Source: Schistocerca nitens (lineage: Eukaryota; Arthropoda; Insecta; Orthoptera; Acrididae). Taken from it: a stretch of DNA of 64,000 nt. The translations under genes were made by a program, and so were the position numbers. Below, piece after piece: positions 52,614 through 64,000 of this stretch (the stretch's first letter is position 1; every line of letters begins with the position of its first letter). The stretch is taken from NCBI RefSeq assembly GCF_023898315.1, contig NC_064614.1:1054814432-1054878431 (forward strand). The letters are read 5' to 3'. The notes below the pieces were generated by a model that worked only from the letters and a program-made list of their open reading frames with translations, was not told where the DNA came from and did not search any database.

Positions 52614-54035
52614 CACTCCTGGAAATGGAAAAAAGAACAAATTGCCACCGGTGTGTCAGACCCACCATACTTGCTCCGGACACTGCGAGAGGGCTGTACA
52701 AGCAATGATCACACGCACGGCACAGCGGACACACCAGGAACCGCGGTGTTGGCCGTCGAATGGCGCTAGCTGCGCAGCATTTGTGCACCGCCGCCGTCAG
52801 TGTCAGCCAGTTTGCCGTGGCATACGGAGCTCCATCGCAGTCTTTAACACTGGTAGCATGCCGCGACAGCGTGGACGTGAACCGTATGTGCAGTTGACGG
52901 ACTTTGAGTGAGGGCGTATAGTGGGCATGCGGGAGGCCGGGTGGACGTACCGCCGAATTGCTCAACACGTGGGGCGTGAGGTCTCCACAGTACATCGATG
53001 TTGTCGCCAGTGGTCGGCGGAAGGTGCACGTGCCCGTCGACCTGGGACCGGACCGCAGCGACGCACGGATGCACGCCAAGACCGTAGGATCCTACGCAGT
53101 GCCGTAGGGGACCGCACCGCCACTTCCCAGCAAATTAGGGACACTGTTGCTCCTGGGGTATCGGCGAGGACCATTCGCAACCGTCTCCATGAAGCTGGGC
53201 TACGGTCCCGCACACCGTTAGGCCGTCTTCCGCTCACGCCCCAACATCGTGCAGCCCGCCTCCAGTGGTGTCGCGACAGGCGTGAATGGAGGGACGAATG
53301 GAGACGTGTCGTCTTCAGCGATGAGAGTCGCTTCTGCCTTGGTGCCAATGATGGTCGTATGCGTGTTTGGCGCCGTGCAGGTGAGCGCCACAATCAGGAC
53401 TGCATACGACCGAGGCACACAGGGCCAACACCCGGCATCATGGTGTGGGGAGCGATCTCCTACACTGGCCGTACACCACTGGTGATCGTCGAGGGGACAC
53501 TGAATAGTGCACGGTACATCGAAACCGTCATCTAACCCATCGTTCTACCATTCCTAGACCGACAAGGGAACTTGCTGTTCCAACAGGACAATGCACGTCC
53601 GCATGTATCCCGTGCCACCCAACGTGCTCTAGAAGGTGTAAGTCAACTACCCTGGCCAGCAAGATCTCCGGATCTGTCCCCCATTGAGCATGTTTGGGAC
53701 TGGATGAAGCGTCGTCTCACGCGGTCTGCACGTCCAGCACGAACGCTGGTCCAACTGAGGCGCCAGGTGGAAATGGCATGGCAAGCCGTTCCACAGGACT
53801 ACATCCAGCATCTCTACGATCGTCTCCATGGGAGAATAGCAGCCTGCATTGCTGCGAAAGGTGGATATACACTGTACTAGTGCCGACATTGTGCATGCTC
53901 TGTTGCCTGTGTCTATGTGCCTGTGGTTCTGTCAGTGTGATCATGTGATGTATCTGACCCCAGGAATGTGTCAATAAAGTTTCCCCTTCCTGGGACAATG
54001 AATTCACGGTGTTCTTATTTCAATTTCCAGGAGTG
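52614..54035 (+). mobile_element. Tc1-like transposon, copy 3
   Basis: 1422 bp with 27-bp inverted termini; TA at 52612-52613 and 54036-54037. It is inserted in an older Tc1-like relic. Confidence 0.95.
52858..53880 (+). pseudogene. Tc1-like transposase with two nonsense mutations
   Basis: It is collinear with the copy 1 enzyme from ATG 52858. TGA at 52909-52911 replaces Arg18 and TAA at 53533-53535 replaces Glu226, exactly as in copy 2. It keeps FSDESRF, unlike copy 1. The remainder, including QQDNARPH and SPIEHVW with 32 residues between the catalytic residues, is open to the stop at 53880. Confidence 0.93.
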
Positions 54036-54340
54036 TAGATAGCTCTTTCCCCTTAATGATCGGATTCAGTTGGGTCAGAGGATCCATTCATTTCCATACA
54101 GACAGCCCACACTGTTGTCAAGCCACCACCAACTTCCACAGTGCCTTGTTGACAACTTGGGTCCATGGCTTCGTGAGAGCTGTATCACACCATCATCATG
54201 AAATCGGATGTGACCTGACCTGACCAGCCAACCGAGCTGGTCGTCCAGGACAGGCGCTGCAGGCGATGTCGTGCTTTTAGCAAAGGCATTCGCTGCCATA
54301 GGCTATTAACACCAAATTTCTCCGCATTGCCCTTACGGAT

Positions 54341-55184
54341 AAGTTCGTCGTACGTCTCACATTGATTTATACAGTTATTTCACGCAGTGTAGCTTGTCTG
54401 TTGGCACTGAAAACTCGACGGAAACGCGAAGGCTCTCAGTCTTTAAGTGAAGTTTTTTGGCCACTGCGTTGTCCTTTGGTGAGATGTAAGGCCTGTAATC
54501 TTGTGTTCTCGGCACACTCTTGACGCTTTGGATCTGGGAAAGTTGAATTCACTAACGGTTTTTGAAATAGAATGTCCCATGAGTCTAGATCCGCTTTCAA
54601 AGTATGTTAATTCTTGTCATGCAGAAACCTTTCGAGATAAGTTACTTGAGTACAAACGAAAGCTCCACCACTGCACTGCCCATCTTGCCTTGTGTACACG
54701 ATGCTACCACTATCTGTATATGTGCGTATCCCTATGCCTTGAATTTTGTCATCTCAATATATGACGAATACAGGCATTCATAAGAAGTTCCAGGGTTTGT
54801 GATCTTTCCTGAGATATGCCTTGCTTAAACAATAATTGGAAGGATAAGCATTTGTACAAATTTCTTTTTCAAGTCAAGAGATTCCTGATAATTCAGGGTA
54901 ATGAACGTAGAATGATAAGCCAGTACTCCTTGAGGTTGGGACGGGTTGAGCTTAAACCTCCATTCTCTCTCCATTTTGATCGTGCACACATTTCAGTACT
55001 GCGATTCTCGATAGCTGCCTTCACATTTGTTGGTTTAACAGATACAACTGGACGTCATGAGCGTCCATGTGGTATTTATAGTGGGACAATACTGATGACG
55101 CATTATTTACACACAATGAAAAGAGTATAGGACCTAATACAAAACCGTGGGGGACATTTGACACTACCTGACCCCACTGTCACT
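54341..55184. other. Unassigned stretch
   Basis: No gene or repeat recognised. Open frames at 54501-54764 and 54816-55130 have no motif I can support. Confidence 0.4.
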
Positions 55185-55912
55185 TCGTGATGCCAGACGT
55201 GCTGAGCGCTACAAATATCCCATCGAAGGAGTAAGGCGGCTGCAGACTGCGTGCATGAAAAGTTTATTGTACCAACAACAAAAATGCAGTAACAGGTGTG
55301 GGCCTTGCCTGGTGATGCAACCTGACATTGACCCACTGCGTCAGCGTTCTGTGATGTGGTCAGGCATCGATTTCGCGGACACAGTCGGTGGAGACGTGTG
55401 TTTTCTAAATACGGTAGTAGATGCTACGCTCAACACAGCCTGTGTGGGGAGTGAGCTTGTATAGTGGACATTGCCCAGCGGCGCTACGCCAGGTGCTCAT
55501 GCTGCCGAGTACTAGCGCGGTTGCCGGAACCCGTCCAGCCTATAGCTGGCGACGGCTAGGCACTAAGCGGCTCACGGCCAAGAGGACCTCAATTAGTCCC
55601 TCAGTCCATCAGCGGGCGGCTGGACCGCTTGGTAGGCACTCCTGTCAGAATGACGGCACAGCGGCGGCGATTCGCGGCGGAGGCCAGGATGACGACAGTT
55701 GACTATTCGATGATTCACGGATTCGACCAAGGACCAGCCCTGCCATACGACCAGTATTTATACACCCCAGAGCATATCTGTTGTGGTGTTGCGGCTGCAA
55801 AAGGTACGCATGTCGCATGCCGAGGTGCCTTCTGGTTTCGGTAATCGTCTCGGCAGGCGGACGACAACACCAGTTGAATGCCGTGGTACAACGCTGGGTC
55901 AATATACTCCCA
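55185..55912 (-). mobile_element. Candidate LTR (solo or truncated)
   Basis: On the minus strand a GC-rich block begins TGTGGGAGTATATTG (from 55912). It has a TATA box (GTATAAATACTGG, 55751-55766) and, about 490 bp later, CAATAAACTTTTC (AATAAA around 55263-55268), and reaches GTGACA at about 55185. TGTGGG...GACA ends and the order TATA then polyadenylation signal fit an LTR. TGGGGTCAGG directly after it could be a primer site. No second copy or clear target duplication is visible. Confidence 0.4.
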
Positions 55913-56682
55913 CAAGTGGTTAGCTTTACTACACTGAATCGACTTGCTTAGGACCATGTTTTTTCAGAGCAGAGCAGTCAGCGGAAAATGGCCGAAAATG
56001 GCGAAGACTTAGATATCACTGAGCAAGGTTTAGTTGGTTTTATGCACTCTCGAAAAAAACCAAAAAGACAGTACCAAGTCATCTGCGATGTGTCAACGAT
56101 GAAGTTCACTGTTGTCTATGCTTCATGACATGTTGTCAAAGATGGATCAGTACTCTTGTTACGCGAACTTGCAGGAATGGTTTTAGTAGGTAAAACACTC
56201 TGCGGGTCAGCTCTGAGTCACTTGATTTCTCGCCTCCTATCCCAATTTTGAGTCATTAAAGAAAAAAAGAAAAGTCACTCAGTGGTTGTACAAGCCACAG
56301 ATTCTTTGTCAGAGTATTCGAGGAAGAACTGGTCGCTTTCTGACATTTTATGTGACAGTGCCAGATCGTAGGGGAGAAGATTCATCAATAAACAGCTATC
56401 ACCCTGCCCATGAAATACACATTTCGAAGAATGTAGTGTGGAGTGTACTGGAGAAGCAGCATTGTCATACATATCACACCTGTAGTGAGCAAGTAATATT
56501 GTCAAATGATTGTAAAGATGGTCTGCCTATGATAATGTAGAATCAGGTCTCTTATTTTCGTCATCATCAGTTACGTTCGTCTGTTTTTGAAACGCTTATA
56601 CCTGTATTAAAACTGTATCTGACGACTTGTATTGTCTCCAAAAGTTTGTTGCAATGTTTTGTGCGTTTATACAGTGGTTTTC
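55913..56682. other. Unassigned stretch
   Basis: AT-rich. The frames at 56275-56540 on both strands lack recognisable domains. Confidence 0.4.
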
Positions 56683-58440
56683 CCAGCATTCAGTCCGAAG
56701 ACTGGTCTGATTCACCTCTCCGAGTTATTCTACTGCGCAACCCTTTTTATTTCTGAAGAACTACTGCAACCTGTAATCATTTGAACCTTCCTATTGCATT
56801 CGTCTCTTAGTGTTCCTTTACAATTTTTAGCCCTCCCTCCTCCCTTTCACACACACTTCCGTCCACTGATGAATCCTTAATATTTCAGAATGTTTCCTAC
56901 CAAACAGTCCCTTCCTTTAATCAAGTTAAGCTACAAATTTCTTTTCTTCCCAGTTGTATTTAGTACTTCCTCAGTAGTTTCAGGCCTTGCCTATGTAATC
57001 TACAGCGTTCTTCGGTAGCACGACATTTCAAAGGCCTCTATTCCCTTCTTGTCGCCCATGTTCCACTTCCTTACAAAGCTACTCTCAAGAGAAATACCTT
57101 CAGTAAACACTGTCTGAAACTTAAATTTATACTCGATGTGGACAAATTTTTCTTCTTCAGAAACGCTTTTGTTGGCGTTGCCAGTCTACGTTATATATCC
57201 TCTCAACTTCGCCCAACGTAAATTATTTTAATAACCAAAATCCCAAAGTTTTCTCTGTCTCCTTTTTCTGTTTGCTCAACTTACATACCGAATAACATCC
57301 AGGCTAGGCTACAATACTTTCTCAGTCACTTCTCAAACAAAGCTTCCATTTCCTGCCCTTTGACTTCTATAACTGCCTTTTGGTTTCTGTGTCAATGGTA
57401 GATAAAACCTTTTCCCCTCGTATTTTACCTCTGCTGCCTTCGGAATTTGAAAGGATGAGTTCCAATCGACGTTGTCGAAAGATTTCTGTAAGCATACGAA
57501 TGGTTTAAACATAGGTTTGCCCTTCTTTGACCTCTCTTTCAAGATAAGTTATAGGCCAGTATCGCCTCGCGTGTTCCTATATTCGCTGGAACCCTAACTG
57601 ATATTCCACAAGGTCGGCTTCTACCAGTTTTTCTACTCTCCTGTAAATAATTCGTATACGTATTTTGCAGCGATGGCTTATTAAACTGATAGTTCGGTAA
57701 TATTAACATCTATTAAGACCTGCTTTCTTTGGAATTCGGATTATTATATTCTTCTTAAATTATGCTGTCTTAAACATTTTGTACGCCAATTGGAGTAGTT
57801 TTGTCATAGCTACCTCTTGCAGAGATGTCGATAGTTCTGCGGGAATGCCGTCTGCTGCAGGTGCGTTATTTCGGGTTTACAAGACCATTTTTTTAAATTA
57901 TTAAAACTAATGTTTGTATTTTCTATTTTTAATTCTCTATTAGTTTATTGTGCTCGTATTTACGTTTTTCTTCAAAAGGCGATCATTTATTGATAGTTTT
58001 GTTGAGATTAGAATATATTGTTCTTTCTTTATCTATTATCTTTAACTATTATTTCCTTATGATTATTTTTTCCTATTATTTTTCTGGGTTTTTCAGTTCT
58101 CTGTCAAATTCTTCTTGTTGTATCATATATCTAATTTCATCTATCTTCTCTTATCATTTCCCTTGTGTAGCTCCTCTTTATATTCCTTCCAACTTTCAAT
58201 TTCCCTTTTTTGCTTACTACTGATATTCCGTCTGAGCACTTCATATTTATACAGCTGCTTCGCTTTTCTTCAATGGCCTCCTTTATTTTCCTGTAGGTGG
58301 TTTCTACCTTTCCTCTAGTTGCACATGCCTCAATAGACTTACATTTTCCTCTAGCAGTTCCTACTTCACCATTTTGTTCTTTCTGTCTGTTTCATTTTAG
58401 ACGTCGGATTCCGTTTCGCCTGTTAGCCATCACAAAACCA
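56683..58440 (-). pseudogene. CFDP2/RTE-like LINE relic, second copy of LINE A
   Basis: The order of blocks follows LINE A at 27399-31125 from its 3' end (CATTCAGTCCGAAGACTGGTC at 56690) through the reverse transcriptase region (57330-57860; for example the minus-strand frame 57333-57542 with FKPFVCLQKSFDNVDWNSSF) to the linker (about 58240-58440). The endonuclease half is absent. Several indels and T-rich expansions at 57890-58100 show decay. Confidence 0.75.
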
Positions 58441-59700
58441 CAAACTCGCAGAAAACAGGGCAACTGGAACGTGCTCACCTGTAACTAACCAGCTTGGAGC
58501 CAGTTGATACATAGATCCAAGAAAGATGTATGGGGAGTCAAATAGCCATTGTCCGTGTGCTTATAACCATTTTAGATCAGAACATCAATTTCGTAGTCTT
58601 TTGGATACCACCTCATATGAACACTAGATCCTTAGGTTAAATACAGAACCAAGAAACAGAAAATACTAAATTAGTCAGAATGCAAACTGGTCATTGACGT
58701 AGTGAAATCACGAATTCACCGATGAAAGCTATGACAGGAATTCTCTAGTCACTATGGGGCTTCAAACAGTAGCCGTTAGTGTGAAGACACCGAAATGCTG
58801 ATGTGTTGGCTATAGTACTAATTTGAGGTGTGTTGACGTTGGCCTTTATAAATTAGGGCGGAGAAACACCTATCGAAATAGAGTACTTCATTTATGTCTG
58901 TGGTTGTCGACATTTGCCAGCACACAGAGCAGAAACTAACCTGAATTCCCAGCAGCATCACTACCAAACAACGCGAAATAGATGATGTACACATTTTTTT
59001 CGGTTCTCTGAGTTCATAAAACCAACGTAAGCCGTGACTTTGTCTGTAGATTGAGGAACTGTCGAAAGACCATGGCGCCATTCCGTAATAGAGGAGTGAT
59101 AATGTTCCTCAGTGCCCCTGGAGTAAGCCTATCGTTCCAAATGGCTGAATGTTTAGTACGTGGAGTTCGAGATACAGGTTTTGTGTGCGACAGCACAACT
59201 GATCACACGTCCTATAAATGTACTTGAAGATGAAGTTATCTGGCTTCGAAACTGATAACATGTCAAGTAACACCAAGAAATGCAGGTGAGGGAAAACTAA
59301 AGGCAAGAGACCTATCTGTAATGTACTACTGACCTACTTCTCCTTTGCACCAACATAGATATACACAGTCTAAGGATTTATCATTTTTTAACATCTTATT
59401 TGCAGATAGCTTGCTTTTCTTTGTTTGAATTAATAGAATGGCATTTAATTGTATTGTACCTTGTTGTATAAAGTTTTATTTTAATAATATTACAATAATT
59501 AAGTCAGTTTCAAAAGGTAGTGCGGCAGCGTCATTCTAACCCACATTGGAGATACAGGTCAACATAACTAATAGAATTTGAACCCTTTTTTCTTCTCAGG
59601 AAATACATAACAGCACATTCCTTAAATAGACATTGAGGTTTTTCTTATAGCGTAGCGTTTAATGAAAGAATCATTGTGATGCAGATTAATATGTCTCTAC
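58441..59700. other. Unassigned stretch
   Basis: No gene recognised. The segment 59030-59220 may be part of a dispersed repeat, but I cannot support that from this window alone. Confidence 0.35.
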
Positions 59701-59714
59701 ATTAGTGTCTTTCA

Positions 59715-60260
59715 TTAACAAAAATAGACGAGAAATTTTCCTCCTTCACGGTCATTCCACGTTGTGTGGCATCTGTAAGACTCTATCCAGTCTCCTTGTG
59801 GAGAGTTAACGTGAAACTCATTAGAACTCATCACATGCAGGCACTGTACAGAATTTTCTTTGGAAGATTTTCTTTTTTGTTTTAAATGTTTTTGTTCCAC
59901 CTTGTGTGCTTCTTTATCAGTCAACTTCGGTTTTATAGATGCGCTTATTACAACAGTTTCACTTTTCATATTGTGATTTTTCTGTTATTTCTCTCATCAT
60001 CTTTCTTTAGAGTGTTGTTTAAAATCGAATATACTTCGACAAATTTTTGTTGTATTGGGGGCAGTGGATTTTGCAGCTGCTGATTTCAATTATGCTCAGC
60101 TTGATATTCACCAAGAGATTATTGTCCAGCTTCTGTGGGTTACTCTGTAAATGCTGAAGCCTAAACAGGACCTTTCGCAGTTTTGGTATGGTCCGTAACA
60201 ATATCTATGGATTTAGCTGAAGCAACATCGTGCTCATTAAACACGGTATCATACAGCTCG
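59715..60260 (-). pseudogene. Possible pogo/Tigger-type transposase C-terminal relic
   Basis: The frame 59715-59969 reads EAHKVEQKHLKQKRKSSKEN, then SPQGDWIESYRCHTTWNDRE and FLVYFC. A lysine-rich linker followed by a W-C-H-W-C pattern resembles the C-terminal tail of pogo-like transposases. Upstream frames to about 60260 are decayed. The catalytic region is not recognised, so the assignment is weak. Confidence 0.3.
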
Positions 60261-61645
60261 ATCTCAGATTATTTGAACTCATTAACTGAGCTCATTAACT
60301 AAATTAACGACTGCAGATTCTTAGAAATAAGCAGTACACAAAAGGTGATTTGGTCATAAATGGGCCTCAGCCAGTTTGCTTTAGTCTGCTATATTGAAAA
60401 TGTTTGATATTTGGTTCAGGATTAACAAGTTTAAGAAATGAATAAATAGTGACTGTGAAACGCATGTTCTTTAAGGTAGTCACATACAGCAAAGAATAAC
60501 CTTACTAGTTATTCTACAAGAACTTACACTGAATGCGTTTAAAATTATAACACGTCAATAACGCACACGGAAGTTATCTAACGCACACAGAACTGGCCAC
60601 AGCGGTTTCATTATGCGAATTTTTTGGTACTTCGCTAGTTGTAAAGCGTTTGTAGTATCCGTATGGTGGTGTTAACTAGAGGTGCGAACTTAAACTGAGG
60701 GACTAGTCATCTTGCCCCGTTGCCCTGCTTATTATTTCCTAAGCAGATTTTGAATGTCCTTATTTTCCAATGTACTTTTTATGGCACGTTAATTTCGTAT
60801 AACAACTATCCAATGCATTATCATGTCTCTCTTACTTAATAACCCTCTAAAGCGTCTTACAGTGCATCCAGCCACTGAGTCTCGTTGTTCCTCGAATATG
60901 CTATGAGCAACATGAAATATACTGACAGACGTTGTATAAAATTCAGGTTACCTTCCGTTACGAATGCGCCTAGCACTAGCCGAAATCTGGATTTTCAGAT
61001 GAAACCTGCAAAGGACGACTGATTGCTGGCTCTATCATTTATATGTTATATAAAATTCCTGTGCTACTTCCTTCAAACTTTTTGAATCGAAAGTTGAATA
61101 CTGAAACGCAGACAGGAGCTCCTACCTCCATTATTTTAAAATCCGAAAACATTGTTAATTTCCTTTTGCTACATTTTGATTAGTGATCTTCGATTGGCAA
61201 CTACAAAATATTCTATTTTTACGAGTGTGCTGCCAACCTAGTGTCTCCTCTTTCACTTCAAGTGATATTTTCATTTGTTGATTTTTGTTCTCCTTTTTGT
61301 TGTACTGTTCTTTGCCTGATGAGAGCTCCTTGCGGATCAATTTATTCTGTTTTAATAGAGTTTCTGTAGCTTCGCCAACTCTTATGCCAAATACGTAGTA
61401 CACCATAGTTACCATCATGATCAGCATATCGTTGTTCGGCAGAGGATACGACATTCCTGTACACAAAAATAGGTCCCCTTTGCGCTGGATAAATAAGTCT
61501 GTCTCGACAGGCATCGCTGGAAACACTGATGCACGTAAACGTAAAAGAGAGAATTTCTTAACTATTATTGTTAGTTCTGTAAATAGTTCTACTAGTGTAA
61601 TTGAACTTAGGTAACTTAAACGTTTAATTTTTTTTCATTAACTGT
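60261..61645. other. Unassigned stretch including a dispersed repeat at 60970-61045
   Basis: AT-rich. Apart from the repeat shared with 2221-2303 I recognise nothing. The frame 61155-61526 on the minus strand has no supportable motif. Confidence 0.35.
60970..61045. repeat. Dispersed repeat shared with 2221-2303
   Basis: CTAGCCGAAATCTGGATTTT and AAAGGACGACTGATTGCTGG match the copy at the left end of the window in the same orientation. Confidence 0.5.
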
Positions 61646-61649
61646 AAAA

Positions 61650-62842
61650 GTTTACCGTGAGTGAAAAGTGTGGGCTCTGTCGTAGGTTTGTAAGTAGTGG
61701 ACTACGGTGTGGGATTTGTTCAAAGAATTTTTATTGGGGGGAATGCAGTGGGAAAGCCAGTGGGTATTCTAGCGATAGCATCTCCTGACAATGCAGAAAT
61801 TGTAGTAGAAATAAGTTGATAGAGGAGCAGGAGGGTAAGATCTGTGCCCGTCAGGTGCAGTTACAATACGCAAAGGAGGAACTAGATAGGATGAGGAGGG
61901 TGAAGGATGCTGGGGAATGGGAACTGGCGGATGACAAGAAGGCAGCTAGGAGGAGGAGGAGATATTCAGACAGTTGTACTTTGCGTATATGCAATTGATT
62001 TAACCAACTGTCAGAGTCGAGTGGCGAGGAGCCTCTTGCAGCTGTAGGTGTAAGAAACATGCAGCAGTCCTCAACAGTTAGGAGGCCAAGTCAGTCAGAA
62101 AGTCTAACAGAAAGAAGGTTCTGCTGCTAGGTAGTCGATGGTAGAGGGGTTGCAGTTGCAGGAAGTGTTGAGGAATTAATACCAGGTCACCAGCATTGTG
62201 GAGCCTCGTGCAGGATTGGCTCAGATGACTGACAGCAAGAGGACTTATGTAGGAATTGTGCAAAGGAGGATCAGATTGTTACAGTGGGTGGAGCAGAGAA
62301 TAGTCTTGACAGGGCGGAGAATATGACGTAGATGGTGACCTGATAAAGGTAGCTACTGAAACTGGTGGCACTAATGTGCATTTCGTGCAGATGTTTCGGC
62401 GTCATCATTGGTTTCATCTTAATGTGGCTGTTACGCGTGTTATGATGTGGCTGGAGGGCATGGTTCACATTGCAGTAATGTCAGTTGAGTCTATCGGTTG
62501 ATCGGGTTTCACTAGGTATGGCCTCCACCTCAATAGGTATGGGAAGAGGAGGCAGGCAAAGCTTATACGTGACAGTGTAGTGGGTGGTGATGGGATCATT
62601 CACGGAAAAATTCCTGTAGTAGTTGGGTGTTAGAGCTGCACCTTTTTTAGACTGAAGTGAGCTGAGTCCTATAACTAAGGAATCACCTTTAGAGGTCGTC
62701 AGGTTTCCAAGTAGAGAAGGAATTAGTATTTTTCATCAAAATATAAGAGGTATTTGAGATAAAGTTAGTGGACTGCTTATAGATGTTGACTCTGAAATTA
62801 TTGGTATATCGGAGCACCATTTGAATGATTTGACAATTCAGA
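61650..62842 (+). pseudogene. Non-LTR retrotransposon relic: ORF1 and endonuclease start
   Basis: The forward reading CGLCRRFVSSGLRCGICSKN, then FYWGECSG, has the Cys spacing of a PHD-like finger found in ORF1 of some insect LINEs. A charged helical region follows (LIEEQEGKICARQVQLQYAK, EELDRMRRVKDAGEWEL; frame 61816-61998). Near 62720-62840, ISIFHQNIRGI, a stop, DKVSGLLIDVDSEIIGISEH and HLNDLTI give the start of an endonuclease domain. The relic then stops abruptly where an opposite-strand LINE begins. Confidence 0.6.
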
Positions 62843-64000
62843 AGCTTCCTTTGCCAGAATGATGTCCTCCTCGCCGTGTCCGGCGACAGCGACTCCGTCA
62901 GTCTTCTCTGTCCTTGTTGTGGTAGGCTCGGATGTGGCTCGCGAATCCGAATTTCGCTTTGAATATCCTGTTGCATGAAGCACAGTGAAGTTGACCAGCA
63001 GAGTTGTAAGTATACGTGTAGACAGGCTTGAGCTGAGATTTTCGGAGCTCTCTTTTAGCATCCAGGTTCATTAGACGCTTTTGCTCGAATTGTTCGATGC
63101 TCTTATGTACAGTTGATCGCCACTCCGATCGGCGCAATGCTAGCTCCTCCCAACGGTTGTTTGGAATGCCACAGGCTGCAAGGTGGCGTTTAATGGTGTC
63201 TTTATATCGCAGGTGTTGACCACCTTTCCTCCTCTTCCCGTACGAGAGCTGCGAGTAGAACTGTCATCCATGCGTACTATGTGACCACTCCATCTCAGTT
63301 GATGTTTCATTATTAAAGCTTCAATACCAGCCAGTTTCACGCGGCGCAAAATCTCCGTGTTTGGGACACGGTCTTCCCATTTGATGCGCAGAATTGATCT
63401 CAGACAACGAAGATGAAATTTACCTAGCTTCTTAATGTCAGCTTTGTAACAGCACCAGGTTTCCGAGGCATAGAGTAAGGTGGATAATACTACTGCTTTG
63501 TAGACTGCAATTTTTGTTTGCAGTTTGAGATGATGTGATTTCCATACTCGGTCATTAAGCTTACCGAAGGCTGAGGCTGCGCTGGCTATACGCGCTGCGA
63601 TTTCCGTTGTCAGGCTGTTGTCACTTCTAATTTGGCTTCCCAGGTATTTGAAATTTGACACATTTTGCAAGGGTTTGTTATTTATCTCAATACTGGAGTC
63701 ATCTGCATTAAGACCTCTAAGTGGCTGTTTGAGAACTTGCGTCTTAGTGATGCTAATGGCTAAGCCAAATCTTCTGCAGGAGGCATTTAGCAGATTTATG
63801 TAAGTCTGAAGTGTTTCGCAAGAATTAGCCATCATGCATACATCATCCGCGTAGAGAATCTCTAAGACGGATAGTTTGGTTACGCGACTTTTTGTTCTGA
63901 GGCGAGAGATGTTGAAGACACTTTTGTCTGTCCTTGTGTCGAGACTAATTTGATTACTACAGGCTTTGGTCGCGTCTCTCATAACAACTGCGAAGTAAAG
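62843..64000 (-). pseudogene. Non-LTR reverse transcriptase, C-terminal part, open at window edge
   Basis: The minus-strand frame is open from the right edge (64000) to 63140. It contains the catalytic box LEILYADDVCMMANS, the block FKYLGSQIRSDNSLTTEIAA, and LLYASETWCCYKADIKKLGK followed by RSILRIKWEDRVPNTEILRR. A one-base shift near 63240 moves the reading to the next frame (YGKRRKGGQHLRYKDTIKRH), which runs to 62898. That frame ends with a C2H2-type finger (CASCNRIFKAKFGFASHIRA, then YH). Reverse transcriptases of this kind (HmRTE-like) often carry such a finger. The 5' part lies outside the window. Confidence 0.85.

Larger units (their letters stand above)
52250..54340 (-). pseudogene. Tc1-like transposase relic split by copy 3
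   Basis: Minus-strand readings on both sides of the 1422-bp insertion belong to one Tc1-like transposase. VWAVCMEMNGSSDPTESDH and a decayed region before it are at 54040-54300. IFVDDNAPYHGATIALILMA (second catalytic aspartate block) and TRSPGMNPIELLWDIIGRSV (final glutamate block) are at 52540-52390. Frames change often and it is dead. No terminal repeats were found. Confidence 0.65.

Noticed and set aside
52534..53418. Long open frames antisense to the Tc1-like transposases (here and at 9511-10503 and 46100-46909)
   Set aside because: They are shadows of the GC-rich transposase on the opposite strand, and they recur identically in all copies without any domain.
55421..55957. Open frames in the GC-rich block
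   Set aside because: High GC lowers stop frequency; the TATA/AATAAA layout fits an LTR better than a gene.

Overview
This window looks like a piece of a very large, transposon-rich insect genome. Recurrent grasshopper/locust families (tRNA-headed SINEs, CFDP2-like non-LTR elements, Tc1-like elements) point to an acridid, most likely Schistocerca or a close relative. That taxon rests on my memory of these repeat families, not on a database search. No bacterial-style genes, operons or CRISPR arrays are visible. The one well-supported piece of ordinary host coding sequence is a 180-bp GPCR exon on the minus strand (47711-47890) with a clean AG acceptor and GTAAGT donor. Much of the window may therefore be intron of that gene.

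Layout. 0-9 kb: a TTAA-flanked inverted-repeat element, two Tc1-like relics, SINEs and a Helitron-like element. 8.6-12.6 kb: two inverted-repeat elements; the second is split by a Tc1-like transposon with an uninterrupted transposase (CDS 9838-10860). 14-25.6 kb: a non-LTR relic split by a short LTR, a DUF4817-type transposase relic, a Tc1-like element one frameshift from intact, two hAT relics, an LTR-retrotransposon relic and a mariner fold-back. 26-36 kb: a tRNA-like hairpin element, a degraded CFDP2/RTE-like LINE carrying a nested SINE, a mariner relic and two further LINE relics. 36.3-45.05 kb: a LINE bounded by a perfect 11-bp target-site duplication and containing a complete young LTR retrotransposon (37132-42402), a SINE and a small insert. 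45-54 kb: two dead copies of the 1422-bp Tc1-like element, the GPCR exon, a Penelope-like element with long inverted repeats, and a long-TIR element with a tRNA-like module in each arm. 54-64 kb: mostly anonymous sequence, a candidate LTR, LINE relics, and a reverse transcriptase running off the right edge.

The insertions can be ordered in time because many target-site duplications are readable: the jockey-like relic received LINE B, which received the LTR element and a SINE. The three Tc1-like copies sit in three different host repeats, and two share the same two nonsense mutations. tRNA-like modules recur in at least seven structurally different repeat types. Unassigned stretches are listed as such.
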